DNA of 64,000 nt from Azospirillum sp. TSA2s (GTDB lineage: Bacteria > Pseudomonadota > Alphaproteobacteria > Azospirillales > Azospirillaceae), in the NCBI RefSeq assembly GCF_004923315.1, contig NZ_CP039650.1, positions 2,319,501 to 2,383,500 on the forward strand, read 5' to 3'. A model generated the notes under the pieces. It worked only from the letters and a program-made list of their open reading frames with translations. It did not search any database and was not told where the DNA came from. Shown here piece by piece: positions 18,570-27,492 of the stretch. A program made the translations under genes and the position numbers. Positions within the stretch are counted from its first letter, which is position 1; each line of letters starts with the position of its first letter.

Positions 18570-19031
18570 GTGCCGAACCCACCGGTCCTTGATCCCGCGA
18601 CGTTGGCCGCCGAAACCGGCGCCACCGACTATCCGCAGCCGTTCCGGGCGCAGGTCGCCGGGCGGCACCGGGTCGTGCTGGGCGATCCGCTGGGCCTGAG
18701 CAATTTCGGCGTCAACCTGACCCGGCTGGCGCCCGGCGCTTCCTCCGCCCTGCGCCACTGGCACAGCAAACAGGACGAGTTCGTCTATGTGGTGGAGGGC
18801 GAGCTGACGCTGGTGACCGACGCGGGGGAGACGCTGCTGACCGCCGGCATGTGCGCCGGATTCCCGCATGGCGTCGCCGACGGGCACCGGCTGATCAACC
18901 GCAGCGACCGCCCGGCCAGCTATCTGGAGGTCGGCGACCGCAGCGCCGGCGACGAGATCGACTATTCCGACGAGGACATGGTCTGGCGCGACGGCGCCTA
19001 TCGGTATCGCGACGGGACCGCCTGGGAATGA
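18570..19031 (+). CDS. Cupin domain protein
   Basis: 153 residues from GTG 18570, chosen because GGAGAG stands 5 bases before it. An in-frame ATG at 18528 lacks such a site. A single cupin barrel is seen with motif 1 as LRHWHSKQDEFVYVVEGELTL (metal His and Glu) and motif 2 as GMCAGFPHGVADGHRLINRS. Proteins of this kind are often annotated as mannose-6-phosphate isomerase-like, but the activity is unknown. The stop overlaps the upstream candidate start of cobU, which suggests coupling to cobalamin synthesis. Confidence 0.8.
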   Translation: MPNPPVLDPATLAAETGATDYPQPFRAQVAGRHRVVLGDPLGLSNFGVNLTRLAPGASSALRHWHSKQDEFVYVVEGELTLVTDAGETLLTAGMCAGFPHGVADGHRLINRSDRPASYLEVGDRSAGDEIDYSDEDMVWRDGAYRYRDGTAWE

Positions 19032-19567
19032 AGGTTGGGGGAATGAACGCCGATCTGACGCTGGTGCTGGGCGGCGCGCGGTCGGGCAAGAGCCGCTATG
19101 CCGAGGAACTGGTGACCGCGCTGGGGGGCCCGCGCGTCTACATCGCCACCTCGCAGGTGTGGGATTCGGAAATGGCGGAGCGGGTGGCGAAGCACCGCGA
19201 CGACCGTGGCCCCGACTGGACGACGGTGGAGGAGCCGCGCGACCTGACCGGGGTTTTGCGCCGTCATGCCGCCGAGGGCACCGGAATCCTGGTCGATTGC
19301 CTGACCCTGTGGCTGACGAATCTGATGATGGCGGAGGCCGACGTCGCGGCGGAGACGGCGGCGCTGATCGAGCTTCTGCCGACTCTGCCGGGCCGGGTGA
19401 TCCTGGTCTCCAACGAGGTCGGGATGGGCATCGTGCCCGACAATGCGCTGGCGCGCCGTTTCCGCGACCATGCCGGCCGCCTGCACCAATCCATCGCGGC
19501 CGTGGCGCCGCGCGTCGTGCTGACCGTCGCCGGTCTGCCGATGTTCGTGAAGGGAACTCCGATATGA
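19028..19567 (+). CDS. cobU: Adenosylcobinamide kinase / adenosylcobinamide-phosphate guanylyltransferase
   Basis: 179 residues from ATG 19028. ATG 19043 (MNADLTLVLGGARSGKS) is an alternative with AAGG 8 bases before it. The P-loop is LGGARSGKSRYAEE. Other family marks are VAKHRDDRGPDWTTVEEP (guanylylated His region), ILVDCLTLWLTNLM and LVSNEVGMGIVPDNALARRF. The enzyme phosphorylates adenosylcobinamide and then adds GMP for nucleotide-loop assembly. It is also called cobP. The stop overlaps cobO by 4 bases, making a compact cobU-cobO-cobQ run. Confidence 0.95.
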   Translation: MKVGGMNADLTLVLGGARSGKSRYAEELVTALGGPRVYIATSQVWDSEMAERVAKHRDDRGPDWTTVEEPRDLTGVLRRHAAEGTGILVDCLTLWLTNLMMAEADVAAETAALIELLPTLPGRVILVSNEVGMGIVPDNALARRFRDHAGRLHQSIAAVAPRVVLTVAGLPMFVKGTPI

Positions 19568-20178
19568 CCGCCGACACCGAAGACCTTAACCGCCGCCACG
19601 CCGAGAAGATGAAGCGGCGCAAGGCGTTGCAGGAGCGGGCTCTCGCCTCCAAGACGGTGGAGAAGGGCCTGCTGATGGTCCACACCGGCAAGGGCAAGGG
19701 CAAGTCCACCGCCGCCTTCGGCCTGATGATGCGCGCCGTCGGCCACGGCATGCGCGTGGGCATGGTGCAGTTCGTCAAGGGCGCCTGGTCCACCGGCGAG
19801 ACGGTGGCGCTGGAGCGATTCGAGGATCTGGTCGATTTCTACACGATGGGCGAAGGCTTCACCTGGGACACGCAGGACCGCGCCCGCGACATCGCCGCCG
19901 CCGAGGCCGCCTGGGCCAAGGCCAAGGAGCTGATGGCCGACCCGCGCTATCGCCTGATCGTGCTGGACGAGCTGAACATCGTGCTGCGCATGGACTACCT
20001 GCCGCTGGACGAGGTGCTGGCGACGCTGGCCGCCCGCCGGCCCGACCTGCATGTCTGCATCACCGGCCGCAACGCCAAGCCGGAGCTGATCGCCGCCGCC
20101 GACCTCGTCACCGAGATGACGCTGGTCAAGCACCCGTTCGAGGCCGGGGTGAAGGCCCAGGCCGGCATCGAGTTCTGA
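19564..20178 (+). CDS. cobO: Cob(I)yrinic acid a,c-diamide adenosyltransferase
   Basis: 204 residues of the CobA/CobO/BtuR type. It transfers the adenosyl group from ATP to Co(I) corrinoid. The P-loop VHTGKGKGKSTAAFGLM is near residue 40, with IVLDELNIVLRMDYLP and the ITGRNAKPELIAAADLVTEM segment following. The N-terminal 35 residues are basic and helical, as in the family. It is coupled to cobU by a 4-base overlap and is followed by cobQ after 3 bases. The operon covers the later aerobic cobalamin steps only. Confidence 0.97.
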   Translation: MTADTEDLNRRHAEKMKRRKALQERALASKTVEKGLLMVHTGKGKGKSTAAFGLMMRAVGHGMRVGMVQFVKGAWSTGETVALERFEDLVDFYTMGEGFTWDTQDRARDIAAAEAAWAKAKELMADPRYRLIVLDELNIVLRMDYLPLDEVLATLAARRPDLHVCITGRNAKPELIAAADLVTEMTLVKHPFEAGVKAQAGIEF

Positions 20179-20181
20179 GTT

Positions 20182-21663
20182 ATGCGAACTCGGGCGATGC
20201 GATCTCGCGCGATCATGCTGCAAGGCACCGGCTCGGACGTCGGCAAGTCGCTGCTGGTGGCCGGCCTGTGCCGGGCGCTGGTGCGGCGTGGGCTGACCGT
20301 CCGGCCGTTCAAGCCGCAGAACATGTCCAACAACGCGGCGGTGACGGCGGATGGCGGCGAGATCGGCCGTGCCCAGGCGCTCCAGGCGCGGGCCTGCGGC
20401 GTGGCGCCCAGCGTCCATATGAACCCGGTGCTGCTGAAGCCGCAGTCGGACGTCGGATCCCAAGTGGTGGTGCGCGGTGTGGTGGTCGGTACCGCGCGGG
20501 CCGCCGACTATCAGGCGCGCAAGCGCGAACTGCTGGGCACCGTGCTGGACAGTTTCGAGCGGCTGCGGGCCGAGGCCGACATCGTGGTGGTCGAGGGCGC
20601 CGGCAGCCCGGCGGAGGTCAATCTGCGGGCCGGCGACATCGCCAACATGGGCTTTGCGACGGCTGCCGACGTGCCGGTCTTGCTGGTCGGCGACATCGAC
20701 CGCGGCGGCGTGATCGCCAGTCTGGTCGGCACCCACGCACTTCTACCAAAATCTGAGCAGGAGCGGATCAAGGGCTTTCTCATCAACAAGTTCCGCGGCG
20801 ATGTTCGCCTGTTCGATGAAGGGCTGCGGATCATCGAGAGCCACACCGGCTGGCGCGGATTCGGCGTGGTGCCCTGGCTGCATGAGGCGGCGACCCTGCC
20901 GGCGGAGGATGCGGTGGCGCTAGACCGGCCGCGCGCTGCGGGGAACGGGTCGTTGCGCGTCGCGGTGCCGATGCTGTCGCGCATCGCCAACTTCGACGAT
21001 TTCGATCCGCTGGCGCAGGAGCCGGGTGTCGCGCTGACCATGGTCCGTCCTGGACAGCCGCTGCCCGGTGACGCCGATCTGGTGATCCTGCCCGGCACCA
21101 AGGCGACGATTGCCGATCTCGCCTTCCTGCGGGCGCAGGGCTGGGACATTGACCTGATGGCCCATTGGCGGCGCGGTGGGCGGGTGCTGGGGATCTGCGG
21201 CGGCTATCAGATGCTGGGCCGGCGCATCGCCGATCCGGACGGCATCGAGGGGCTGCCTGGCGAGGCCGCCGGGCTCGGACTGCTGGATGTCGAGACGGTG
21301 CTGATGGGGCCGAAGGTGCTGGAGGAGGCACGCGGCACGGAGCGCCGCACCGGGGCGGCTGTTGCAGGCTATGAGATGCACATGGGGCGCACCGAAGGGC
21401 CGGACCGGGCGCGGCCGATGCTGGAGCTTGCGGGCGGCGTGACGGACGGCGCGGAGTCGGCGGACGGGCGGGTTGCCGGCTGCTATCTGCACGGGCTGTT
21501 CGGCGCGGACGGATTCCGTGCAGCCTATCTGCGCCGGCTGGGCGGCGATGGGTCGGATTTGGCCTATGGCGTGGCGGTGGAGCGGGCGCTCGACGCCGTT
21601 GCCGACCGGCTGGAGTTGGCGGTCGATGTCGACGGGCTGCTGGCGGTGGCCGAGGGCGCTTAA
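20182..21663 (+). CDS. cobQ: Cobyric acid synthase
   Basis: 493 residues. It amidates four side chains of adenosylcobyrinic acid a,c-diamide. The N-terminal dethiobiotin-synthetase-like ATPase shows MLQGTGSDVGKSLLVAGLCR, and the C-terminal glutamine amidotransferase has the nucleophile Cys in VLGICGGYQMLGRRI and the His in CYLHGLFGADGFR. Length is normal. It is the last gene of the cob run, with a hairpin 20 bases after the stop that fits a terminator shared with the convergent acetyltransferase. Confidence 0.97.
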   Translation: MRTRAMRSRAIMLQGTGSDVGKSLLVAGLCRALVRRGLTVRPFKPQNMSNNAAVTADGGEIGRAQALQARACGVAPSVHMNPVLLKPQSDVGSQVVVRGVVVGTARAADYQARKRELLGTVLDSFERLRAEADIVVVEGAGSPAEVNLRAGDIANMGFATAADVPVLLVGDIDRGGVIASLVGTHALLPKSEQERIKGFLINKFRGDVRLFDEGLRIIESHTGWRGFGVVPWLHEAATLPAEDAVALDRPRAAGNGSLRVAVPMLSRIANFDDFDPLAQEPGVALTMVRPGQPLPGDADLVILPGTKATIADLAFLRAQGWDIDLMAHWRRGGRVLGICGGYQMLGRRIADPDGIEGLPGEAAGLGLLDVETVLMGPKVLEEARGTERRTGAAVAGYEMHMGRTEGPDRARPMLELAGGVTDGAESADGRVAGCYLHGLFGADGFRAAYLRRLGGDGSDLAYGVAVERALDAVADRLELAVDVDGLLAVAEGA

Positions 21664-21682
21664 CGCGTCGGTTGGGAAGACG

Positions 21683-21704
21683 GGGCGGCGGAACGTCGCC
21701 GCCC
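21683..21704. terminator. Hairpin between convergent cobQ and acetyltransferase genes
   Basis: GGGCGGCG-GAACGT-CGCCGCCC forms an 8-base perfect stem in the 49 bases between two facing stops. It is followed by TCTCTGACTT rather than a pure T run, so it is a weak intrinsic terminator by rule. It could serve both strands. Confidence 0.45.
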
Positions 21705-21712
21705 TCTCTGAC

Positions 21713-22330
21713 TTAGCGGGCGAGCGGAATATGCTCCCCGGAACTGCGCGGCAGCACGCCCTCCAGGCGCGGATCGCGGACCTCGCGGGCGACATGGCGG
21801 GTCGGAACGAAGCCCATGCTCTGATAGAGCGGCAGCGCCTTCGGATGGTCGAAGGTGCAGGTGTTGACAAGCAGCTTGGCCGTGCCGCCGTCCCAGGCCT
21901 TGCGGATGATGGTGTCGAGCAGCCAGGGGCCGAGCTTGTGGCCGATGAAGTCGGGGATCAGCCCGAAATAGGAGAGATCGGTCTCCTGCGTCCGCCGGTC
22001 CAACTCGCCATAGCCGGCGGGCGTGCCGTCGACATACAGCACCCAGACCTCCACCAGCGGATCGTGGATCGAGCGCTCCAGCTCCTTGCGCGGCATGCGG
22101 CGACGCTCGTGCCACAGCCAGGGTTCGCCCACCGTGTCGTAGAGATAGCGGTAGAAGGACCAGGTCGGCGGGTTGGCCCGCACCAGGGAAAGGTTGCCGG
22201 CCGGCTGGCGCACGGGCGCGTGGGCCGGCGGTGCGGTCATCTCCAGGTAGGTGACGATCACCGACAGATGGTTGGGCCGGCTGGCGGCCGGGACGGCGGG
22301 GCGGGTCAGGGAGAAGGGTTGGTCAGCCAT
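21713..22330 (-). CDS. GNAT family N-acetyltransferase
   Basis: 205 residues. About 50 N-terminal residues precede the GNAT core. Motif A reads YFGLIPDFIGHKLGPWLLDT (about residues 139-158), with the later segment LLVNTCTFDHPKALPLYQSM. The family acetylates small amines or protein N-termini, but the substrate is unknown. The start region overlaps the end of a second acetyltransferase by 25 bases on the same strand, and sseA precedes that, so the three are probably one transcript. Confidence 0.8.
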   Translation of the reverse strand: MADQPFSLTRPAVPAASRPNHLSVIVTYLEMTAPPAHAPVRQPAGNLSLVRANPPTWSFYRYLYDTVGEPWLWHERRRMPRKELERSIHDPLVEVWVLYVDGTPAGYGELDRRTQETDLSYFGLIPDFIGHKLGPWLLDTIIRKAWDGGTAKLLVNTCTFDHPKALPLYQSMGFVPTRHVAREVRDPRLEGVLPRSSGEHIPLAR

Positions 22331-22734
22331 TTCTGCATCATCGTGACGGGCGATCTGGCATAGCCCAGCCTTTCATAGAAGGCCAGCACCCGTTGGTTGG
22401 TCTCACGGACGAGGAGCTGGACCTTCGGCATCCCGGCAGCAGCCAGCCAGTCTTCGGCCTCCGCCACCATGCGCCAGCCGAGCCCTTGTCCCTGCAAAGC
22501 CGGATCGACGGCGACGTAATAGATCCAGCCGCGATGGCCGTCCTGCCCGACCATGGCGGTTGCGACGATCCGGTTATCGGCGACCGCCGCCAGTACGGTC
22601 GAACTGGTCTTCGACAAAGCCAGCGCGAAGTCCGCCGCCGGGTCGTTCCACGGCACCACCAGCCCGCAGGCGGTCCACAGCGCCACGACGGCGTCGCGGT
22701 CTACCGCCGTGCAGGGTCGGACGGAGAGGGTCAC
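22306..22734 (-). CDS. GNAT family acetyltransferase (YpeA-like)
   Basis: 142 residues from a GTG at 22734 that overlaps the sseA stop by 4 bases, which is why this start was preferred over an upstream one at 22782. The sequence VTLSVRPCTAVDRDAVVALW begins the fold. Motif A is VAVDPALQGQGLGWRMVAEA, followed by VQLLVRETNQRVLAFYERLGY. It resembles the YpeA-type acetyltransferases of unknown substrate. Its 3' end overlaps the next GNAT gene, so two different acetyltransferases lie in tandem. They are too divergent to be a recent duplication. Confidence 0.8.
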   Translation of the reverse strand: MTLSVRPCTAVDRDAVVALWTACGLVVPWNDPAADFALALSKTSSTVLAAVADNRIVATAMVGQDGHRGWIYYVAVDPALQGQGLGWRMVAEAEDWLAAAGMPKVQLLVRETNQRVLAFYERLGYARSPVTMMQKWLTNPSP

Positions 22735-23618
22735 GGTTGCCGGGGTCCCGTTTCCAGCGGCAGATCCTCGCGCAGGCCCCACTCGGCCCAGGAGCCGTCA
22801 TAGATCGCCACGTCCGGCTTGCCGGCGGTGGCGAGGCCGAGCGCGATGACGCAGGCGGTGATGCCGCTGCCGCAGGAGGCGACGACCGGCCGGTCGAGGT
22901 CCAGCCCGGCGGCGCGCGCCTTCCCGGCGATGACGTCCGGCGGCAGCAGGGTCTTGGCCTCGGCGTCGATCAGGTCGGTGTGCGACAGGTTGAAGCTGCC
23001 GGGAATCCGTCCGCTGCGGCGGCCGGGCCAGGGCTCCGCCACCGCGCCCTCGAATCGCGGCTGAGCGCGGGCGTCGGTCACCTGATCGGCGCGGGCGTCG
23101 ATGTTGGCGAGAACCTGATCGGCACTGCGGATCAGCTCCGGCCGCTTGCGCGCGGTGAAGACCGACGGCTGGACCGGGGCGGCCTCGCCCGAGTCGGTCG
23201 GGCGTCCCTCCGTCAGCCATTTCGGCAGGCCGCCGTCCAGCACCGCCACCCGGTCGAAGCCGAACAGGCGGAACAGCCACCAGACGCGCGCCGCCGCGGT
23301 CGCCATGCCGGCGCTGTCATAGACCACCACCGTGTCGCCGTCGCCGATGCCGAGTGCACCGATCTTGGCGGCGAAGGTCGCCTCGTCGGGGGCCATATGA
23401 GGCAGGGGCGCGGTGCTCGGCGCCGCCACCTCGTCGACGTCGCACAGCCGGGCGCCGGGGATATGACAGGCGGCGAAGTCCGCCCGGATGTCGCGCTTCA
23501 GGGCCGGCATGTGCCAGGACCCGTCGAGAATCTTCAAGCCGGCCCGGCCCAGATTGCGGGCGAGCCAGTCGGTGGAGACGACGGGGCCGGTCAGCGGTTC
23601 CACGATGCTGTCGCTCAT
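22731..23618 (-). CDS. sseA: 3-mercaptopyruvate sulfurtransferase
   Basis: 295 residues from MSDSIVEPLTGPVVSTDWLA, with two rhodanese domains in tandem. The C-terminal domain has the active-site loop VVASCGSGITACVIALGL, where CGSGITA is the mercaptopyruvate-type signature rather than the thiosulfate type CRKGVT. The enzyme moves sulfur from 3-mercaptopyruvate to thiols or cyanide. The genomic context with cysteine synthase and an alanyl-tRNA editing gene suggests sulfur amino acid metabolism. Confidence 0.95.
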   Translation of the reverse strand: MSDSIVEPLTGPVVSTDWLARNLGRAGLKILDGSWHMPALKRDIRADFAACHIPGARLCDVDEVAAPSTAPLPHMAPDEATFAAKIGALGIGDGDTVVVYDSAGMATAAARVWWLFRLFGFDRVAVLDGGLPKWLTEGRPTDSGEAAPVQPSVFTARKRPELIRSADQVLANIDARADQVTDARAQPRFEGAVAEPWPGRRSGRIPGSFNLSHTDLIDAEAKTLLPPDVIAGKARAAGLDLDRPVVASCGSGITACVIALGLATAGKPDVAIYDGSWAEWGLREDLPLETGPRQP

Positions 23619-23669
23619 TCTGCGCGTCCTCAAATGGAATCTGTCGGGCGGAAGATCGGGGTGACGGGC

Positions 23670-24377
23670 TCAGTCCCTCAGCGCGATGACGACGCGCCGG
23701 TTCTGCTTGCCCTTGTTTTCAATCTTCGTTACCTCGATTCCGCCGATTTCGCCGGTGCGGGCGACATGGGTGCCGCCGCAGGGCTGCAGATCGACGCCCT
23801 CGACATTCAGCAGGCGTACCCGGCCACTGCCGGTCGGCGGCTTCACCGACATGGTGCGGACCAGTTCCGGCTGCGCCGCCATTTCCTCGTCGGAAATCCA
23901 GCGGGTGCCGACCGGCGTGTCGGCGGTGATCAGCTTGTTCACAGCCTCGGCGATTGCATCCTTGTCCAACGCTTCGGCGGGGACGTTGAAGTCGAGCCGG
24001 CTCTTGTCCGCCCCGATCTGGCCGCCGGTGACCGATCCCGGAACCACCGCGCACAGCAGATGCAGGGCGGTGTGCATGCGCATGTGGCGATAGCGGCGGT
24101 CCCAGTCGATTTCCGCCTCCACCGCGGTGCCGGGGGTCGGCAGCTCCTGCCCGTCCTCCGGCACATGGATGACGTCGTCGGGGCCACCGTCGCCCTTCAC
24201 CGTGTCCTTGATGCGCACTTCGAACCCGTCGAAGCGCAGGACCCCGCTGTCGCCCGGCTGGCCGCCACCGGTCGGGTAGAAGACGGTGCGGTCGAGCCGG
24301 ATGCCGCGGTCGTCCACCGCCGTGACGGTGGCGACGCAGTTGCGGGCGTAGGCGTCCTCGCGGAAAAGCGCGTCCAT
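23670..24377 (-). CDS. Alanyl-tRNA editing protein (AlaX family)
   Basis: 235 residues. It is a free-standing relative of the AlaRS editing domain that hydrolyses mischarged Ser- or Gly-tRNA-Ala. The zinc and active-site elements are HMRMHTALHLL (HxxxH) near residue 100 and LQPCGGTHVARTGEIGG near residue 197. The N-terminal FYPTGGGQPGDSG segment is typical. It lies 17 bases after the cysteine synthase gene on the same strand, so it probably shares that transcript. Confidence 0.92.
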   Translation of the reverse strand: MDALFREDAYARNCVATVTAVDDRGIRLDRTVFYPTGGGQPGDSGVLRFDGFEVRIKDTVKGDGGPDDVIHVPEDGQELPTPGTAVEAEIDWDRRYRHMRMHTALHLLCAVVPGSVTGGQIGADKSRLDFNVPAEALDKDAIAEAVNKLITADTPVGTRWISDEEMAAQPELVRTMSVKPPTGSGRVRLLNVEGVDLQPCGGTHVARTGEIGGIEVTKIENKGKQNRRVVIALRD

Positions 24378-24394
24378 ATCCCCCTCGAGAAGAA

Positions 24395-25417
24395 TCAGGC
24401 CAGCCAGTCTGGCACCGGTAGATTCTTCTCACGGAGGAAGTCAGGATTGAAGAGCTTCGATTGGTAACGCTGCCCCCCGTCGCACAGGATGGTCACCACC
24501 GTGTGCCCGGGGCCGAGATCGCGCGCCACCCGCATCGCCGCGGCGATGTTGATGCCCGACGAGCCGCCCAGCACCAGCCCCTGGGTCTTGATGAGGTCGA
24601 AGATGATCGGCAGCGCCTCTTCATCCGGGATCTGCAGGGCGTCGTCGATCGGCGCCTGTTCCAGGTTGGCGGTGATGCGGCCCTGGCCGATGCCTTCGGT
24701 GATGGAGCTGCCTTCCGACTTCAGCTCGCCCTTGGTGTAGTAGCTGAACAGCGCCGCGCCCATCGGGTCGGCGAGCGTGATGCGGATGTTCGGATTCCGC
24801 TCCTTCAGGGCCATGGCGATGCCGGCCAGCGTGCCGCCGCTGCCCACCGCGCAGGTGAAGGCGTCGACCTTGCCGCCGGTCTGCTCCCAGATCTCCGGGC
24901 CGGTGGTGGTGCGGTGGCCTTCGCGGTTGGCGGTGTTGTCGAACTGGTTGGCCCAGACGACGCCGTTGGGCTCGGACTTCGCCAACTCCTCGGCCAGCCG
25001 GCCGGAATAGCGGACGTAGTTGTCGGGGTTGGAGTAGGGGACCGCCGGAACCAGCCGCAGGTCGGCGCCGATCAGGCGCAGCATGTCCTTCTTTTCCTGG
25101 CTCTGCGTCTCCGGCATGACGATGACGGTGCGATAGCCAAGGGCATTGCCGACCAGCGCCAGCCCGATGCCGGTGTTGCCGGCCGTCCCCTCGACGATGG
25201 TGCCGCCGGGGCGCAGAAGTCCGCGCTGTTCCGCGTCGCGCACGATGGCGAGAGCCGCGCGGTCCTTGACCGACCCGCCGGGGTTCAGGAACTCCGCCTT
25301 GCCCAGGATCTCGCAGCCCGTCGCCTTCGATGGACCTTCCAGGCGAATCAGCGGCGTGTTGCCGATGGCGCCGATAAAGCCGTTGCGGATGTCCAAGACG
25401 GGTACTCCCAAGGTCAT
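24395..25417 (-). CDS. cysK: Cysteine synthase A
   Basis: 340 residues from ATG 25417 (MTLGVPVLDIRNGF). It is a PLP enzyme that makes cysteine from O-acetylserine and sulfide. The PLP lysine is in FLNPGGSVKDRAAL, the substrate loop is EGTAGNTGIGLALV, and the phosphate-binding glycines are in CAVGSGGTLAGIAM. The C-terminal TILCDGGQRYQSKLFN segment is conserved. The frame is open upstream but without family similarity. It heads a run with alaX and sseA, linking cysteine formation and mercaptopyruvate sulfur transfer. Confidence 0.93.
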   Translation of the reverse strand: MTLGVPVLDIRNGFIGAIGNTPLIRLEGPSKATGCEILGKAEFLNPGGSVKDRAALAIVRDAEQRGLLRPGGTIVEGTAGNTGIGLALVGNALGYRTVIVMPETQSQEKKDMLRLIGADLRLVPAVPYSNPDNYVRYSGRLAEELAKSEPNGVVWANQFDNTANREGHRTTTGPEIWEQTGGKVDAFTCAVGSGGTLAGIAMALKERNPNIRITLADPMGAALFSYYTKGELKSEGSSITEGIGQGRITANLEQAPIDDALQIPDEEALPIIFDLIKTQGLVLGGSSGINIAAAMRVARDLGPGHTVVTILCDGGQRYQSKLFNPDFLREKNLPVPDWLA

Positions 25418-25544
25418 GTGTGGATTGCTGACGATACTATCAGGTCGGGGAGCGGCGGTTTCAAGGCGACGGTGTGAAATGCTGCATTGAACGAGGTATT
25501 GGTGTGAATTTGTTTTGGTGCAGGCTTCGCGTGCCCCCTCGCAC

Positions 25545-26156
25545 TCACCCCTGACCAAGCCAGCGCTTGCGCAAGTTCTCGCGGTGGCGGGCGAGCCAGC
25601 CGACGGCGATGATGGCGACGGAGTTGCGCAGGCGGTTCTCGTCCATCAGGCGGATCACCTCGTCCGCCGGCAGGGCAAAAATCCGGATGTCCTCATGCTC
25701 TTCGGCCAAGCCGCCGGTGGCGGCGAGGTTGCGGCTGTCGACCCGGCCGCAGAAGACGGTGACGACCTCGGTGAAGGCGCCGGGGCTGACATAGTAATCG
25801 CAGATCTGCTCGATCTCCTGGATGGCGCAGCCGGCCTCCTCCATCGATTCGCGGCGGGCGACGTCCTCCGGGCTCTCGCCCTCGCCGACCATGCCGGCGA
25901 CGATTTCAGTCATCCAGGCCGGGCCGCCGGCCGCGGCGGAGCCGACGCGGAACTGCTCGATCATCACCACGGTGTCGAGGTCGGGGTCATACAGCAACAC
26001 GCCCACCGCCGCGCCGCGGTCGCACACTTCGCGCGGCGGCAGCACGTCGCTCCAGGTTCCGTCGAACTTCTTGTGGCGCAGGCGGTAGACGTCGATGGTG
26101 AGGAAGCCCTTGTAGGGGGTTTTCTTGTCGACGATCTCGATGTCGGGGTGATTCAT
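25545..26156 (-). CDS. Nudix hydrolase, ADP-ribose pyrophosphatase-like
   Basis: 203 residues from MNHPDIEIVDKKTPYKGFLT. The Nudix box is GMVGEGESPEDVARRESMEE followed by AG, with the metal-binding REx2EE core intact. The layout, including the segment YYVSPGAFTEVVTVFCGRVD after the box, matches ADP-ribose pyrophosphatase (NudF type). It probably clears ADP-ribose and related sugar nucleotides. The open frame continues 63 bases upstream, but the internal ATG fits the family length. Confidence 0.9.
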   Translation of the reverse strand: MNHPDIEIVDKKTPYKGFLTIDVYRLRHKKFDGTWSDVLPPREVCDRGAAVGVLLYDPDLDTVVMIEQFRVGSAAAGGPAWMTEIVAGMVGEGESPEDVARRESMEEAGCAIQEIEQICDYYVSPGAFTEVVTVFCGRVDSRNLAATGGLAEEHEDIRIFALPADEVIRLMDENRLRNSVAIIAVGWLARHRENLRKRWLGQG

Positions 26157-26234
26157 GGTCGGCGTGGTCCCACGGATGGCTGTTTGCGACAGGGTGCTAC
26201 GCCGCCGCGCCCACCACAAGCGCCGGCGAGGGCG

Positions 26235-27263
26235 TCACAGCGTCGGGTTCAGCCGCAGGAAACGCACGCGGTCGGCCGATGTCACCGGGACCGGGGTCAG
26301 GGTGGCGCCGCGCATCACCTCCAGCGGCACGACGACGCCGGCCGGCCCCAGGCCCCAGAGCTTGCGATAGAAATCCGCCAGTCCGCTGAAGCGCTGGCCG
26401 CCGACGCCGACGATCCAGTCGCCCGGACGCAGCCCGGCCGACTCGGCGGGACTGCGTGGCGACACCTTTTCCACCATCAGCCGGCCCAACTCCTCGCGCA
26501 GGGTGATGCCCAACCACGGCCGCGCCGGCTCCTGGCGGCGGCCATAGGCGAGCAGGTCTGCAAGAATCGGCTCCAGCGCCGACACCGGGACGAACATGTT
26601 GCCGGGCAGGCCGCGCCCCTCCACCGCCTCCATCACCAGCAGCGATCCGATGCCGACCAGCCGGCCTTCGCGGTTGACCAGCGCGGCGCCGTTGAAGGCG
26701 CGGATCGGCGGGAAGGTGAACAGCGCCTCGTCCAGCAGATACTCCCAATAGCCGGCGAACTCGCGCTTGCTGACCAGCTTCACGGCGGTGGCTCCGCGGT
26801 TGTCGCCGCCGCTGAGCACCAGCAGCGTGTCGCCTTCCTTCACCGCACTGACGTTGGCCAGCCGCAGCCAGGGGGCCGAGAAGCCCATCTCCGCCCGCAG
26901 CAGGCCGAAGCCGCTGACCGGGTCGTAAGCGACCATGCTGGCGGGATAGCTGCGCCCGTCGGCGGCTGTGACCTCGATCTGCGAGGCCTCCATCACCGTA
27001 TAGCCGATGGTCAGGATCAGGCCGGACCCGTCGATGACCACGCCGCTACCCTCGCGCTCGGTTCCCAGCGTGCGGGCGCTCTGGCTGTCCGGCGGAACGA
27101 CCGCGCTGATGCCGACGACGGAGCGGACGACGCGATCGGGATCCAGTTGCTCGGGATCCGCCGCCTGCGCCGGGCCGGCGCCGAGCGCGCCCAGCTGAAT
27201 GCCGACAAGAACGAGGATGGCGGCCGCCAACCGCGGCACGACCGGTGCACAGACGACCCGCAT
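26235..27263 (-). CDS. HtrA/DegP-like trypsin-fold protein with PDZ domain, catalytic triad apparently lost
   Basis: 342 residues with a signal peptide (cleavage after GPAQA, about residue 34), so it is periplasmic. The S1C protease fold is recognisable from GSGVVIDGSGLILT onward, and a PDZ domain occupies about residues 245-335 (PWLGITLREELGRLM). Where active HtrA proteins have LTNxHVV, this reads LTIGYTVM. Where they have DPxTDxALL, it reads DPVSGFGLL. Where they have GNSGGPLVN, it reads AFNGAALVN. So His, Asp and Ser all seem replaced. It may act as a chaperone or regulator. The fold is sure, the loss of activity is an inference from alignment by eye. Confidence 0.85.
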   Translation of the reverse strand: MRVVCAPVVPRLAAAILVLVGIQLGALGAGPAQAADPEQLDPDRVVRSVVGISAVVPPDSQSARTLGTEREGSGVVIDGSGLILTIGYTVMEASQIEVTAADGRSYPASMVAYDPVSGFGLLRAEMGFSAPWLRLANVSAVKEGDTLLVLSGGDNRGATAVKLVSKREFAGYWEYLLDEALFTFPPIRAFNGAALVNREGRLVGIGSLLVMEAVEGRGLPGNMFVPVSALEPILADLLAYGRRQEPARPWLGITLREELGRLMVEKVSPRSPAESAGLRPGDWIVGVGGQRFSGLADFYRKLWGLGPAGVVVPLEVMRGATLTPVPVTSADRVRFLRLNPTL

Positions 27264-27492
27264 GACACCGCACTCCCGCGCAAGGCAGGGCCAAGGGCAC
27301 CTCCGCGGTCGCGCGGCCCTGTCCGTCGCGACTCGCGTGACACTGACATGACATTGCGCTCGAGTCGCGGCTCATCAAGCGGTCGCCTGACGCCGGCCGG
27401 GCCTTTGAGGGAGGAAACATACCGCCGCCGGTCGGTGTTGTCCTGTCCGAGACCGGAAATCGGCCCGGACAATGAAGAGGAAAGGCGACAGC

